A stretch of 64,000 bases of DNA, taken from assembly GCA_029557915.1 (NCBI GenBank), contig JAKQHS010000030.1:62001-126000 (forward strand), read 5' to 3'. The notes beneath the pieces were generated by a model. The model saw only the letters and a list, made by a program, of their open reading frames with translations, had not been told where the DNA came from and did no database searches. Below are positions 1 through 9,401 of the stretch, piece after piece. This stretch comes from Bacteroidota bacterium (lineage in GTDB: Bacteria; Bacteroidota; Bacteroidia; Chitinophagales; Saprospiraceae). The position numbers and the translations under genes are program-made. Numbering within the stretch: position 1 is the stretch's first letter; each line of letters starts with the position of its first letter.

Positions 1-111
1 GAAGATGTTGAATAGCCTGTATTAAATACGATTCGGAAATGGGGAATAGTACTTAATCCATTGTTAACCCTGTATAGAATGGAAAAATTAAGCCCTTTAC
101 CCAGCTGTTCC

Positions 112-1968
112 CTATTTCACCGGAACCAGTTTCATACTGCGCAGATCAAGCAATGCTCCCTTCGGGGAATCTGCCCCTGCTTTAAAAACCAAGCCACTCT
201 TGCCAGCAGCCAATTTGATGGTGCCGATCTTTTCATACTTGTAGGTAAACCAGGACCCGGTCTTGCCAACGATACCGTTGATCCGCTGATTGCCCGATTC
301 AAAAACATAAGGCTTTCCCGCTTCTTCGTCTGAAACCGACCAGTCGAGATACACTTCATAGGTCCCTCCTTTTTTTAACGACAGCTCCCATTCCACCTGT
401 TCCAATTCGGTAAACCATCCAAAGGCTCTCCATTCTGGCATGTATTTGATTTCCGGCCCCGTCGATCTGGCCAGTTCCGCCCGAAGCTCGATGGTCTTGC
501 CGGGGTCTGCCTTCAACACAACCGGACTGTTATTCGAAACCCTGACGTTTTTAAAGGCGTTGGGTAAAAGATCGTGTACCGCGCTTATGATGAGGTCTTC
601 CACTGCCTCCGAAAAGGGGGAAGGCTTGTCGTAATAATACATGCTCAAATCCGCCTCATAGCCGCCTTCTTGGAGGATCCTTTTTGAGGGGATATAACAG
701 GGCACATCATTGGAATAAGCGTTCAGCCACACGTGCTCCGCACCGATTTCTTCCTTGAGCCGGATGGAATAGTCCACAACCACTTCCCCCGCCAGGTTGA
801 TCATCAGCATATCGCCGCCGAAATCCCAGACCTGAACCGGATATTTCAAGTCCGCAGGTACAGCCTGCCCCCTGGCAATGCGGTCCAGGGCAAGGCGGGC
901 ATAATATCCTTTCACCGTTTTATCCCCGGTTTGCTGGATCAGGTCGGCAATCGTAGGGACTTTGGCAAAAGGCAGGTTGACCCATTTCATCCGGCCGGCG
1001 GGAGGACTGGCCAGAGCTTGCCATTGGGAAGAGGTCAGCAATTTCTCCACCTGGTCTGTGATCTCCCTCGCGTGCATCTCCACATGTTCCATTTTACCGC
1101 GTGGCTGAGGATTGGAATCGCCTCCGGCGCCAATTGCGACCAGGGCAAGGACCCCGGGGTATCGGGTTTCGATCTGTTTTTGTGTTTCACCCATCCAATC
1201 CCCGTGCAAATGATTGACATCGCCGGGAAGAGTGGTCCCGTGGCAGGCATAATTCACCAGGATGGCCCGCAGTTTTCCATCCGGTGAGGCAATCCGCATG
1301 ATGGGAAGGGCTACATCCTCGGGCCCGCCCTGGGCTCGCCTGTTTTTGGCAAACAGGGCCTGTCCCTGGATCCAGGAAACCAGCGCCGGTTTCCTGTCCT
1401 TCAGGGCCGCCTGGCTGAGTTCTTCGAGTTTCATGGACAGATGGTCGATGTATTGGGCAATATGTTTTAGTTGACCCAATTCAAGCAGGGAATCGCTATA
1501 GGCCGTTGCGCCCCGGTATTGGAGTATGTTGAGGAGGTTTCCAACTTCTGGCCCGCTGTGGGTGTGGGAGGCGCAGATTACCAATTGCGCAGGGTCTATC
1601 CCCAGTTTGGCGGAAAGTTTCTCTGCCAATTTTGTGGTGATATGTCCCGGGATGCCCACCAGGTCCACGGTAATCAGGATGGAAGGTCGCTGGGCGTCAC
1701 TTCCGAAAGCCAGGGCCTTGGCTTCCAGTTTTTGAAGCACGCCTTCCGATTCTCCCTTCGAACGGGCGGCATAACCTGCCAGCCGAATGCTGGTTTCCGG
1801 AGTAATATCCACCCGGGCTAAGCCAACCTGCATGGTCCCTGGAGGCTTAGCAGAGGTTTGTGCTGTGCCAGGAAGGATGAAAAGAATGAGGACAATTAAA
1901 AGAAGACCGGAGATCAGAGTGAACGTCCCCTTTTGATTTTTTGACCGGGATATTTGGTTTGGTTTCAT
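112..1968 (-). CDS. Neutral/alkaline ceramidase-like secreted hydrolase (paralogue 1)
   Basis: The protein resembles the neutral/alkaline non-lysosomal ceramidase family, zinc hydrolases that cleave the amide bond of ceramide-type lipids. An N-terminal hydrophobic segment (about residues 16-37) suggests export. The mature part opens with the family's VDITP motif (about 53-57), followed by HTHSGPE (H135 and H137, likely zinc ligands) and a second histidine in ACHGTTL (about H243). I chose the ATG at 1968 because it directly precedes the basic part of the signal sequence; an in-frame TTG lies seven codons upstream at 1989. About 618 residues, which suits a ceramidase-like core plus a C-terminal beta domain. 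The gene lies downstream of the PVC-type lipoprotein gene on the same strand, 58 bp away, and may be co-transcribed with it. A paralogue sits at 7.7 kb. The family is well supported; the true substrate is unknown and could be another N-acylated compound. Confidence 0.82.
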   Translation of the reverse strand: MKPNQISRSKNQKGTFTLISGLLLIVLILFILPGTAQTSAKPPGTMQVGLARVDITPETSIRLAGYAARSKGESEGVLQKLEAKALAFGSDAQRPSILITVDLVGIPGHITTKLAEKLSAKLGIDPAQLVICASHTHSGPEVGNLLNILQYRGATAYSDSLLELGQLKHIAQYIDHLSMKLEELSQAALKDRKPALVSWIQGQALFAKNRRAQGGPEDVALPIMRIASPDGKLRAILVNYACHGTTLPGDVNHLHGDWMGETQKQIETRYPGVLALVAIGAGGDSNPQPRGKMEHVEMHAREITDQVEKLLTSSQWQALASPPAGRMKWVNLPFAKVPTIADLIQQTGDKTVKGYYARLALDRIARGQAVPADLKYPVQVWDFGGDMLMINLAGEVVVDYSIRLKEEIGAEHVWLNAYSNDVPCYIPSKRILQEGGYEADLSMYYYDKPSPFSEAVEDLIISAVHDLLPNAFKNVRVSNNSPVVLKADPGKTIELRAELARSTGPEIKYMPEWRAFGWFTELEQVEWELSLKKGGTYEVYLDWSVSDEEAGKPYVFESGNQRINGIVGKTGSWFTYKYEKIGTIKLAAGKSGLVFKAGADSPKGALLDLRSMKLVPVK

Positions 1969-2026
1969 AATAACGAAATTACAAAGCATCGAATTTATTC
2001 AATGACATTACGGGATATGGGATGAA

Positions 2027-5000
2027 TCAGTTCAATTGCCTCAGAAAAGCCAATAAGTCAGCCATCTGTTGGTGATTGATGGTTTTTTCCCAGCCCGCGG
2101 GCATAGCGGAAATATTGAGTGTTTTTAAAGATATTATATCCTGGCGATTGATCGTCGTTTGTTTGCCCTCGGCATTTTTCAAGGTGATTGCACCCGGGGT
2201 TTCACTGGTGATCAGGCCCTGTACCATTTCTCCCTGGTCCAGTTCAACTTCCCAAAGATCAAATCCGGCAGCAATGGAGAGATTGGGTGAAAGAATATTT
2301 GCCATGATCCCTTCCGGTGGCCAGCTGTGAATGGTACCCAGGTCGGGGCCAAAGGAAACACCCAGGGCGCCCCTCACCTGGTGACAAATCACGCAGTTTT
2401 GAACATAGACGGCTTTACCTTTGGAAGCGTCCCCTTTGATTTGAAGGGCCGGCCTGTAGGCCCTGGTGACCTGGTCCTCCTGGTTTTCCGCAAAAAGGGC
2501 GCGGGCCCGGGTACGGATTTTTTCATCCGGTTGGGTCATCAACTGCACCCGTTGATAAAATACAATGCTTGATTTCTGAATCCTGCCTGAATCAATGGCA
2601 TTTAACAGGTGGTTTATTCGTTCCGGCTTGCCCATAAAAGCGGCTACCGCTTCTGTCCTCAGCTCCGGAGTCAGAGTGGCCCATTCCTGCAATACCAGGT
2701 TTGTAAAGGCATGGCCCGGGATGAGGCCGAGGTTTTTTAAAGCCGCTCTCTGAACGGCTTGTCGTTCCCGGGGGTTGATCAATGATTTTAATAAAGAAGC
2801 GTGTGGTTCCAACTCATCCAGCGCCAGGAATCGGATCGCTTCGGCCCTTTGCCCGTCAGGTAAAGTATTGTCCCGGGAAATGCCTACTGCCTGCTCCACC
2901 CCTTTTTTTAATTCTGATTTATCTTCAATCTTAATCACCGATAACAGATGAAGGGCAGCATTTCGAAGGGGCTCGGAGGGAGCTTCAAAACAAGCCTTGA
3001 TGAGCGCAGGCAGTTCGTTTTTGAAATCGGATCCTTTAAACGACTTCCTTTCCATTCCACGGGCCAATCCTTCTGCAACGGGGGCCTCCCATCCTCGATA
3101 GTTTTTATCTCCATCGCCTAAAGCCTGGTGAATGAGTGAGCGGATCCTGGTCAAATCGCCGCCCGTGCCGATCATTGAAGTTAAGCGCTGGGCAAGGGAA
3201 GCATAAGCTGTCCGATCCGGCTGATAATGACCGAGCACTTCTTTTAATAAAGGATAGGTCTGGGAACGGTTGGCGGACAAAGCCGCAATCTGCACCCACT
3301 GGTCATCCAGGTCCCTGAACAGCAAATTCCTTCTGGTTTCGGCGGATGCCGGACTATCCAAAAATCCAAGGGTGCAGAGCAATTGAAATCTCACTTTGGA
3401 ATCTTCATCGTTTTGCAGGGCCAGGAGGGCCTGGAACATGGAAGGGGATGTTTTTAAAAAAGATTCCGCCAGCCTTATGGCATTTTCCCGGATGCCTGCA
3501 TCCCTGTCCTGCAGCGACATTTCAATCAAATCGGGAGTAAGGGCGCCAAGACCTTCCAGTGTCCATAAAGCATGCAATCGGGCCAGCGAGGAGGACTGGT
3601 TTTGCACTTGCTGTTTCAATGCAGGTACCGCTTCTTTTCCGCCCCGGTCGATCAGTAAACGCTGGGCATTCAGCCTCCACCAGCCATTCGGATTGGAGAG
3701 CTCTTCGACCAGGGCCCCATCGGCGGCGTCGCCCAGTTTCAGGCCATTCATCCATGCTGCCGGCTGGGCATCCGTTTTGGAAATACGGTAGATCCTGCCC
3801 CGGTCTGATCCATTGTAAAGCTGACCGGATTGGATCGCTTCTTCCGACATCCATTCAGGGTGTTCGATGATTTGCCGGTAATAATCTACCACATAGAGTG
3901 CGCCATCCGGTCCAGAGTACAAATTGACCGGACGGAACCAAAAATCCGTCGACGCCAGGAATTCCTTATTTGGACGTCCTATCCTCCGGGCCTTAAAACT
4001 GGTCCCGGTATCGACCAGGAGATCGGCATGGACCATATTGCTTACCGGTTCGCATACAAAAAAGACATTTTTATTAAAGGCTTCGGTAAAGGCGGCTCCC
4101 GAATATGCGATGTTTCCACAGGCGGAAGTGAATATGCCGATATTGGTCAACAACTGGTGCTCCGGATTTTGCGTGATGGGAAATACTTCTTCGCCATGAT
4201 CGGTCATGTTCTGAGTGGCATTGGAAACCAGTAAATCCGGATTGCGTTTGAGATAAGAGTCTGCAATGACCTCATGATAGATGTGATTGGAGTTGTTTCC
4301 CAGGATATGATGTCCCCGGCTGTCAAAATCATGGCCAAACTGGGTTTTGCCTGAAGTCAGCTCCAGGGCTCGCCAGTCGGGTCGAAAGCGCACCGTGCGG
4401 CCGCTTCCTTTCAAGGGCAGTCGGGGCCCGTCCGGTTGGTCCGGGTAGAGGATATCGCTGCCCAGGTCCCCAAACTCTTTTTTATAAATCTGGTAGGTGG
4501 AGCCGGATTCGGAGGTGACGTAGATCCAATTGTCCAGGCCATAGACCGGGTTGCTCACGTTCATCTGGGCGTTGGAGACCGCGAAGCCGGTGAGCAGGGT
4601 ATCCCGCACATCCGCTTTACCGTCCCCATCGGTATCCTCCATGTAAAGGATATTGGGGGCATCGGCCACCAAGACGCCTTTTTTCCACCGCATGATTCCA
4701 AAGGGCATGACCAGTTTGTCGGCAAAGACGGTACCCTGGTCCATCCTGCCATCCCCGTCAGTATCTGCCAGGAGTTTTATGACCCCGCTTCCTCCGAGGT
4801 CAAGGGGGTAGCCGTGGAGTTCAACCACATAAAGGCGGCCATATTCATCGATCTCCATGTCCACGGGATCGGAGATAAGCGGTTCTGAGGCAATACATTC
4901 AATTTTGTAGCCCGGTTCCAGTTCGAAGGTGGCCAGGGCCTCTCCTGGTTCTACCGGGCCTTTCCCGATATTTTCTGAAGGCTTACAACTTATGATAAGG

Positions 5001-5035
5001 ATAAGCTGGACTAAAATCAGGAAGCGGCTATTCAT
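2027..5035 (-). CDS. PVC-type heme-binding (CxxCH) lipoprotein with propeller and HEAT-like region
   Basis: This matches the 'putative membrane-bound dehydrogenase / PVC-type heme-binding' proteins common in Planctomycetes and Bacteroidota. A lipobox ends at C17 (LIISC), so it is probably a lipoprotein. Residues of about 33-420 form a six-bladed-propeller-like region with Asp-rich loops (DTDGDGR and DTDGDGK repeats, probably calcium-binding). A helical HEAT-like region follows (about 440-800). A C-terminal cytochrome c domain carries CVICH at 881-885. The family is thought to oxidise sugars or related compounds and pass electrons to the bound heme; the substrate cannot be read from the sequence. 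The gene is preceded by a 0.9 kb repeat array and followed by the ceramidase-like gene. The call is firm at the family level. Confidence 0.85.
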   Translation of the reverse strand: MNSRFLILVQLILIISCKPSENIGKGPVEPGEALATFELEPGYKIECIASEPLISDPVDMEIDEYGRLYVVELHGYPLDLGGSGVIKLLADTDGDGRMDQGTVFADKLVMPFGIMRWKKGVLVADAPNILYMEDTDGDGKADVRDTLLTGFAVSNAQMNVSNPVYGLDNWIYVTSESGSTYQIYKKEFGDLGSDILYPDQPDGPRLPLKGSGRTVRFRPDWRALELTSGKTQFGHDFDSRGHHILGNNSNHIYHEVIADSYLKRNPDLLVSNATQNMTDHGEEVFPITQNPEHQLLTNIGIFTSACGNIAYSGAAFTEAFNKNVFFVCEPVSNMVHADLLVDTGTSFKARRIGRPNKEFLASTDFWFRPVNLYSGPDGALYVVDYYRQIIEHPEWMSEEAIQSGQLYNGSDRGRIYRISKTDAQPAAWMNGLKLGDAADGALVEELSNPNGWWRLNAQRLLIDRGGKEAVPALKQQVQNQSSSLARLHALWTLEGLGALTPDLIEMSLQDRDAGIRENAIRLAESFLKTSPSMFQALLALQNDEDSKVRFQLLCTLGFLDSPASAETRRNLLFRDLDDQWVQIAALSANRSQTYPLLKEVLGHYQPDRTAYASLAQRLTSMIGTGGDLTRIRSLIHQALGDGDKNYRGWEAPVAEGLARGMERKSFKGSDFKNELPALIKACFEAPSEPLRNAALHLLSVIKIEDKSELKKGVEQAVGISRDNTLPDGQRAEAIRFLALDELEPHASLLKSLINPRERQAVQRAALKNLGLIPGHAFTNLVLQEWATLTPELRTEAVAAFMGKPERINHLLNAIDSGRIQKSSIVFYQRVQLMTQPDEKIRTRARALFAENQEDQVTRAYRPALQIKGDASKGKAVYVQNCVICHQVRGALGVSFGPDLGTIHSWPPEGIMANILSPNLSIAAGFDLWEVELDQGEMVQGLITSETPGAITLKNAEGKQTTINRQDIISLKTLNISAMPAGWEKTINHQQMADLLAFLRQLN

Positions 5036-5189
5036 TTGGTTTTATAAGCTCCTTTCATGAGTCAGGACAAAGTAGTATTTTTTAGGTTCAGGTAAAAATT
5101 GAATTCAGCGGACGGATAGCCCCATCCGGGATATAAAATGGGGAGCCGATTAAAAATAGCGGCTATTCCGTCCCATCTCCACCAACCCC

Positions 5190-6112
5190 GCCAGGGATGA
5201 AATTCCACAGGCGGAGCTGGGTGATTGCCACCTTTGCGTCGCGCAGGAGCGGGGCCGGGTGACAACCACCGCTACGCTGCTGCGCTGCTGCGCTCTTCCA
5301 ATCCCGTCAGGGAAGTGATGCGGGTAGTAGATCCAGAAGAACGGTCATTCCGTCCCGTCAGGGATGAAATTCCACAGGCAGCGCTAAAGGTGATTGCCAC
5401 CTTTGCGTCGCACAGGAGCTAGGCCAGGTGACAACCACCGCTGCGCTGCTGCGCTGCCACGCTCTTCCAATCCCATCAGGGATTTGATGTCGGTAGCAGA
5501 TCCAGAAGAACGGTCATTCCGTCCCGTCAGGGATGAAATTCCACAGGCGGCGCTAGGGGTGATTGCCACCTTTGCGTCGCGCAGGAGCTAGGCCAGGTGA
5601 CAACCACCGCTGCGCTGCTGCGCTCTTCCAATCCCGTCAGGGATTTGATGTCGGTAGCAGATCCAAAAGAACGGCCATTCCGTCCCGTCAGGGATGAAAT
5701 TCCACAGGCTGCGCTAGAGGTGATTGCCACCTTTGCGTCGCGCAGGAGCGGGGCCGGGTGACAACCACCGCTGCGCTGTTGCGATCGACCAATCCCGTTA
5801 GGAATTTGATGTCGGTAGCAGATCCAGAAGAACGGTCATTCCGTCCCGCCAGGGATGAAATTCCACAGGCGGCGCTAGAGGTGATTGCCACCTTTGCGTC
5901 GCGCAGGAGCTAGGCCAGGTGACAACCACCGCTGCCTGCTGCGCTCCACCAATCCCGTCATGGATTTGATGTCGGTAGCAGATACAAAAGAACGGTCATT
6001 CCGTCCCGTCAGGGATGAAATTCCACAGGCGGCGCTAGAGGTGATTGCCACCTTTGCGTCGCGCAGGAGCTAGACCAGGTGACAACCACCGCTGCGCTGC
6101 TGCGCTGAAGCG
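5190..6112. repeat. Tandem array 1: six units of about 160-169 bp, each with a 13-bp-arm hairpin core
   Basis: Six near-identical units. The line 'gggatgaaattccacagg' begins at 5194, 5361, 5530, 5691, 5852 and 6012. Inside each unit is a core of the form gtgattgccacct ... aggtgacaaccac, starting at 5221, 5390, 5559, 5720, 5881 and 6041. The two 13-nt arms are complementary except for two A-C mismatches on this strand, which become G-U wobbles in minus-strand RNA. Each unit also holds the short palindromes tcccgtcaggga and a gctgcgctgctgcgct stretch. There are no unique spacers, so it is not CRISPR. It fills the region upstream of both the minus-strand lipoprotein gene and the plus-strand SMP-30-like gene. 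The same core occurs inverted at 27.8-28.6 kb. Confidence 0.92.
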
Positions 6113-6167
6113 CTGAAGCTTGAAGAATCATGTATAAATGAGATATCTTGCATATATTTAATATAAC

Positions 6168-7073
6168 ATGACGACAATAAAAATACTCTTTGTTTTCTCA
6201 ATGACTTTGTCCATGACCGAATGTAAAGATGGTTCCAAACCCGATACCAGCATGAATCCGGTGGTCTTTACGCCGGCCAATAGTTTTACCTCCGGAGCAG
6301 AGGGACCTGCGGTGGACAAGGATGGAAATGTTTATGCGGTCAACTTTGAACGTGAGGGCACGATTGGAAGGATCACCCCGGATGGCAAAGGCAGCGTCTT
6401 CATCGAACTGCCCAATGGCAGCATCGGCAACGGGATCCGGTTTAACAGCTCCGGGGATATGCTGATCGCAGACTACACCAATCACAATGTGCTGAAAGTA
6501 TCCATGGCCACAAAAGAACTGAAAGTCCATGCGCACGAGCCCACCATGAACCAGCCCAACGATATCGCCATCGATAGCCGGGACCGCATCTATGCCAGCG
6601 ATCCCAATTGGGCAGCAGGCACGGGCAATATCTGGCGCATCGATCCGGATGGCAAGGTGACCCTGTTGGAAAAGGACATGGGCACGACCAATGGGATCGA
6701 AGTCAGCCCGGATGAGAAGACCCTCTATGTCAATGAATCCGTCCAGCGCAAGGTCTGGGCCTATGATCTGTCCGACAGCGGTTCGGTATCCAACAAGCGC
6801 CTGCTGATTGAATTTCCCGATTTCGGCATGGACGGCATGCGCTGTGACCAGGAAGGAAACCTGTACATCACCCGGCATGGTAAAGGGACCATTGCCATCG
6901 TCTCCCCTACGGGAGCACTCCTCAAAGAAATTGTCCTGGCCGGCAAGAAACCCAGCAATATCGCCTTCGGAGGAGCCGACGGACGCCGTATTTACGTCAC
7001 CCTCCAGGACACCAAAAATATGGAAACCGCCCTCGTCGAATTTCCCGGGAGAGAGTGGAGAATGAGACGGTAG
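6168..7073 (+). CDS. SMP-30/gluconolactonase-like propeller protein, exported
   Basis: A 301-residue protein with a hydrophobic N-terminus and a possible lipobox cysteine at about residue 19 (SMTEC). The body has repeated beta-propeller strands of the SMP-30/gluconolactonase/LRE type, for example EGPAVDKDGNVY near the start, NGIRFNSSGDMLIADY, QPNDIAIDSRDRIYASDP and TNGIEVSPDEKTLYVNE. The acidic and asparagine residues of these loops match the usual divalent-metal site. Members hydrolyse sugar lactones or related esters. It stands alone between two repeat regions, but near a PVC-type oxidoreductase and two ceramidase-like hydrolases, consistent with periplasmic breakdown of an unknown compound. 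ATG at 6168 follows an AT-rich leader; no strong ribosome binding site is visible. Confidence 0.8.
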   Translation: MTTIKILFVFSMTLSMTECKDGSKPDTSMNPVVFTPANSFTSGAEGPAVDKDGNVYAVNFEREGTIGRITPDGKGSVFIELPNGSIGNGIRFNSSGDMLIADYTNHNVLKVSMATKELKVHAHEPTMNQPNDIAIDSRDRIYASDPNWAAGTGNIWRIDPDGKVTLLEKDMGTTNGIEVSPDEKTLYVNESVQRKVWAYDLSDSGSVSNKRLLIEFPDFGMDGMRCDQEGNLYITRHGKGTIAIVSPTGALLKEIVLAGKKPSNIAFGGADGRRIYVTLQDTKNMETALVEFPGREWRMRR

Positions 7074-7093
7074 CATTGGGCTAAAGCCCAATG
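7074..7093. repeat. Small palindrome cattgggctaaagcccaatg
   Basis: Perfect 9-bp arms around a central AA, starting at the stop codon of the SMP-30-like gene. The inner gggctaaagccc motif recurs within the repeat units at 27.9-28.0 kb and 28.5 kb. It could act as a terminator-like hairpin, but no T-run follows. Confidence 0.7.
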
Positions 7094-7129
7094 AGAGTTG
7101 ATACCATATTTTGGTGGAATTTCCCGGTA

Positions 7130-7660
7130 ACCCGCACGGAGCTCACGGTGGCCACGGAGGAATTTTTAAATTTTCTTCAAACATTAATTTTTGGGAAAAG
7201 CTTTAGTTCCGACCTTAAACTATTACAATCTGTTAGCCCTATAAATGTGGTAGATTTCCAATTTCTTGGTGTCCTTCGCTTCGCTGTGTCGTTGTGGGAC
7301 CCCGTTGTGGTAACTGCTTGGGTGAGCGAAGCTCCGACCTTAACCTTTATTCATCCAAGAGCACTATAAATGCAGTGGGCTTCCAATTTCTTGGTGCCCT
7401 TCGCTTCGCTGTGCCGTTGTGGGACTTGCTTGCTTGGGAGGAGCTTAGCTCCGACCGACCTTAATCAATATATATGCGGTGCACCTCTATTTTCTTTGCG
7501 CCCTTCGCTTCGCTGTGCCGTTGTGGGACCTTGTACTTAACTAAGGGTAATCGGGAGACTTCCAATTTCTTAGTGCCCTTCGCTTCGCTGTGTCTTTGTG
7601 GGCGACCTTTGAGGGAACCGCCTGGGAGGAACGAAGCTCCGACCTTAAAATATTCATTAT
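7130..7660. repeat. Degenerate repeat block with four copies of a 'ccttcgcttcgctgtg' unit
   Basis: Four related segments each contain a version of ttccaatttcttggtg followed by ccttcgcttcgctgtg and ttgtggg (near 7255, 7390, 7495 and 7565). Three of them are followed by a (g)agctccgacctta tail. Spacing is irregular, roughly 75-130 bp. No convincing gene is present here; the open reading frames that cross it are repeat-driven. The region lies between the SMP-30-like gene and the second ceramidase-like gene. Confidence 0.75.
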
Positions 7661-7686
7661 ATTGAAGACCCGATAATCCAAGATCA

Positions 7687-9075
7687 ATGAAATTCAATAA
7701 TTCATCCCTGGCGTTGGCCGGCGCATCATGGAAAAGTGCTGTATTCCTCACCTTGTCCTGCATGGTATGGTTCAGGGCCAATCTTATCGCCCAATCGCTC
7801 CCCTCCCCCGTATTCAGGGCCTCCGTGGTTAAGATAAACATCACTCCCGACAAGCCGAAACAATTGCTGGGCTATGGGGCCCGGGTCTCTTCCGGGGTCC
7901 ACGACAGCATTTATCACCGGATCGTGGCCCTGGACGACGGGCGTACCCAATTTTTCCTGGTCTCTACCGAAATCTGCCTCATGTCGCCCTCTTTGTACGA
8001 TGAAGTGGCGGCAAACTTGAACCAGAAGCTGGGTATTGAACCCGTCAATTTCTGGTGGTCCGTCACACACACTCATTCCGCCCCGGAAGTTGGGGTGCCC
8101 GGACTGGCCGAAGTTTTCCTGGGGGACCGGTATAAACATCCCGTGGATACAGAATATACAGCCTTTGTGGAAAAAACCCTTTTCGATGGCATCGTGGAAG
8201 CGCGCCGCAGGCTGGAACCAGCCCGATTGGGGATCGGTTGGGGTTATTCTCAGGCCAATATCAACCGGAGGGCCGTGGATGTGGATGGCAGGGCCTCCCT
8301 GGGGCTCAATCCCGATGGACCTGTGGACCGCAGGCTGGGCCTGATCCGGCTCGAAAAATTGGACCGCAGTCCCCTGGCCCTGATCGTGAACTATCCCATC
8401 CACGGCACCGTACTCGGAGGAACCAGCCTGGTGATCAGCGGGGACGCACCCGGTGTAGTATCCGATTATGTGGAAGAACAGACCGGAGCCACCACACTAT
8501 TCATCAATGGGGCCGCGGGCAATATCGCTCCCATTTACAGTGTTTACCCAAGCCCCCAGGCGGGGCATTTGAGCCAGTTCAGGGTCCTGCTCGGCGACCG
8601 GATTCTGGAGGCAAACCGGATGATCGGGCATACCCAGGATACTGTGAGATTGTTTACCGGTTCCCTGACCGTCGAAAGTCCCCGTAAACCCGGGCTGGGC
8701 TGGCCTTCTTACCTCGGTAAGTATAGCCGGACTGAAAAGAACGGAGACCCTCTGGTCCGTTTGCCAGTCCGCTTCCTCAGGTTGAACGAAGACCTTGCCA
8801 TCTGGTCGGCCCCTCTGGAATTGTTCTGTGAAATATCCAATGAGGTGAGGGACAGATCCCCCTTCCCCTTTACCCTGTTTTACGGCTATACCAATGGCTG
8901 GCTGGGCTACCTGCCGGCGGAGAATGCCTGGAGGCACGGAGGCTACGAGGTCAATACGGTTTCGCCTTTTACCCCGGCGATGCCGGGTCAACTGACCGAG
9001 TCGGTGACGGCTTACCTGCAGGGCGAATTGAGAAGTGCGGGTTCGGGAACTTCTGTTCCAAACAAGAAACCCTGA
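7687..9075 (+). CDS. Neutral/alkaline ceramidase-like hydrolase (paralogue 2)
   Basis: 462 residues, shorter than paralogue 1. After an N-terminal hydrophobic stretch (about 17-35) comes the family opening VKINITPDKP (about 48-57), then VTHTHSAPEVG with H128 and H130 as likely zinc ligands, and NYPIHGTVLGG as the second histidine motif. A further family motif is NGAAGNIAP. It lacks the C-terminal beta domain seen in longer ceramidases, so it is probably the catalytic domain alone. Its sequence differs markedly from paralogue 1, so it is unlikely to be a recent duplicate. Substrate unknown: an N-acyl amide is expected. The ATG at 7687 is the first in frame and is followed by a plausible signal sequence. 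Confidence 0.82.
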   Translation: MKFNNSSLALAGASWKSAVFLTLSCMVWFRANLIAQSLPSPVFRASVVKINITPDKPKQLLGYGARVSSGVHDSIYHRIVALDDGRTQFFLVSTEICLMSPSLYDEVAANLNQKLGIEPVNFWWSVTHTHSAPEVGVPGLAEVFLGDRYKHPVDTEYTAFVEKTLFDGIVEARRRLEPARLGIGWGYSQANINRRAVDVDGRASLGLNPDGPVDRRLGLIRLEKLDRSPLALIVNYPIHGTVLGGTSLVISGDAPGVVSDYVEEQTGATTLFINGAAGNIAPIYSVYPSPQAGHLSQFRVLLGDRILEANRMIGHTQDTVRLFTGSLTVESPRKPGLGWPSYLGKYSRTEKNGDPLVRLPVRFLRLNEDLAIWSAPLELFCEISNEVRDRSPFPFTLFYGYTNGWLGYLPAENAWRHGGYEVNTVSPFTPAMPGQLTESVTAYLQGELRSAGSGTSVPNKKP

Positions 9076-9220
9076 TTGGTACCCCCCTGTTGGGGCTTGG
9101 AAAAAAGAACAATATCGCCACACCCTAAAAACGAAAATGAAGATATTGTACTGATTTATAGATGCATAGGTCACCATGGAGAGTGCTTCAACGGTCTGTA
9201 TTTCATTAGTTGAGCCGAAC

Positions 9221-9252
9221 TTTAGGATAATAATAAAATTCCATTATTTTTG
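9221..9252 (+). promoter_or_regulatory. Bacteroidota-type promoter for tRNA-Glu
   Basis: A TATTTTTG box (9245-9252) matches the Bacteroidota -7 consensus TAnnTTTG. A TTTA element (9221-9224) lies 20 bp upstream, at the place of the -33 TTTG element. The tRNA begins 19 nt after the -7 box. Confidence 0.6.
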
Positions 9253-9270
9253 CACCCGCTGCATTAATAT

Positions 9271-9343
9271 GGCCCGTTCGTATAGAGGCCTAGGACGCCT
9301 CCCTTTCACGGAGGAAACACGGGTTCGAATCCCGTACGGGCTA
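9271..9343 (+). tRNA. tRNA-Glu (anticodon TTC)
   Basis: A 73-nt cloverleaf. The acceptor arm is ggcccgt/acgggct with a G1-U72 pair, the anticodon loop is ctttcac (anticodon TTC), the T-arm is acggg-ttcgaat-cccgt, and the discriminator base is A. CCA is not encoded. The 3' part of this gene (from about 9308) recurs, interrupted, at 9645-9783 and 19791-19871, so it is the likely attachment or target site of the adjoining island. Confidence 0.96.
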
Positions 9344-9360
9344 CTGAATCAATTTTATTA

Positions 9361-9394
9361 AACCCTGTAGAAGAATAATCTACGGGGTTTTTTG
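9361..9394 (+). terminator. Rho-independent terminator after tRNA-Glu
   Basis: The arms aaccctgtaga and tctacggggtt pair over 11 bp with one G-U, with a short A-rich loop, followed by a run of T. It ends just before the GIY-YIG gene, so it probably arrived with that module. Confidence 0.85.
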
Positions 9395-9401
9395 TTTGGA
9401 C

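Noticed and set aside
5384-5891. Small open frames of 60-67 codons with near-identical products
   Set aside because: They are made by the tandem repeat itself, occur in several frames and on both strands, and have no start signals.
5190-6112. CRISPR array
   Set aside because: The whole 160-169 bp unit repeats; there are no unique spacers, no 25-40 bp repeat with equal spacers, and no cas genes.
7461-7853. 130-codon antisense frame over the repeat block and the start of the ceramidase-like gene
   Set aside because: Consists mainly of repeated 'PQRHSEAKG' units translated from the intergenic repeat.
9176-9361. 61-codon open frame across tRNA-Glu
   Set aside because: Reads through the tRNA and its promoter; no protein is expected.
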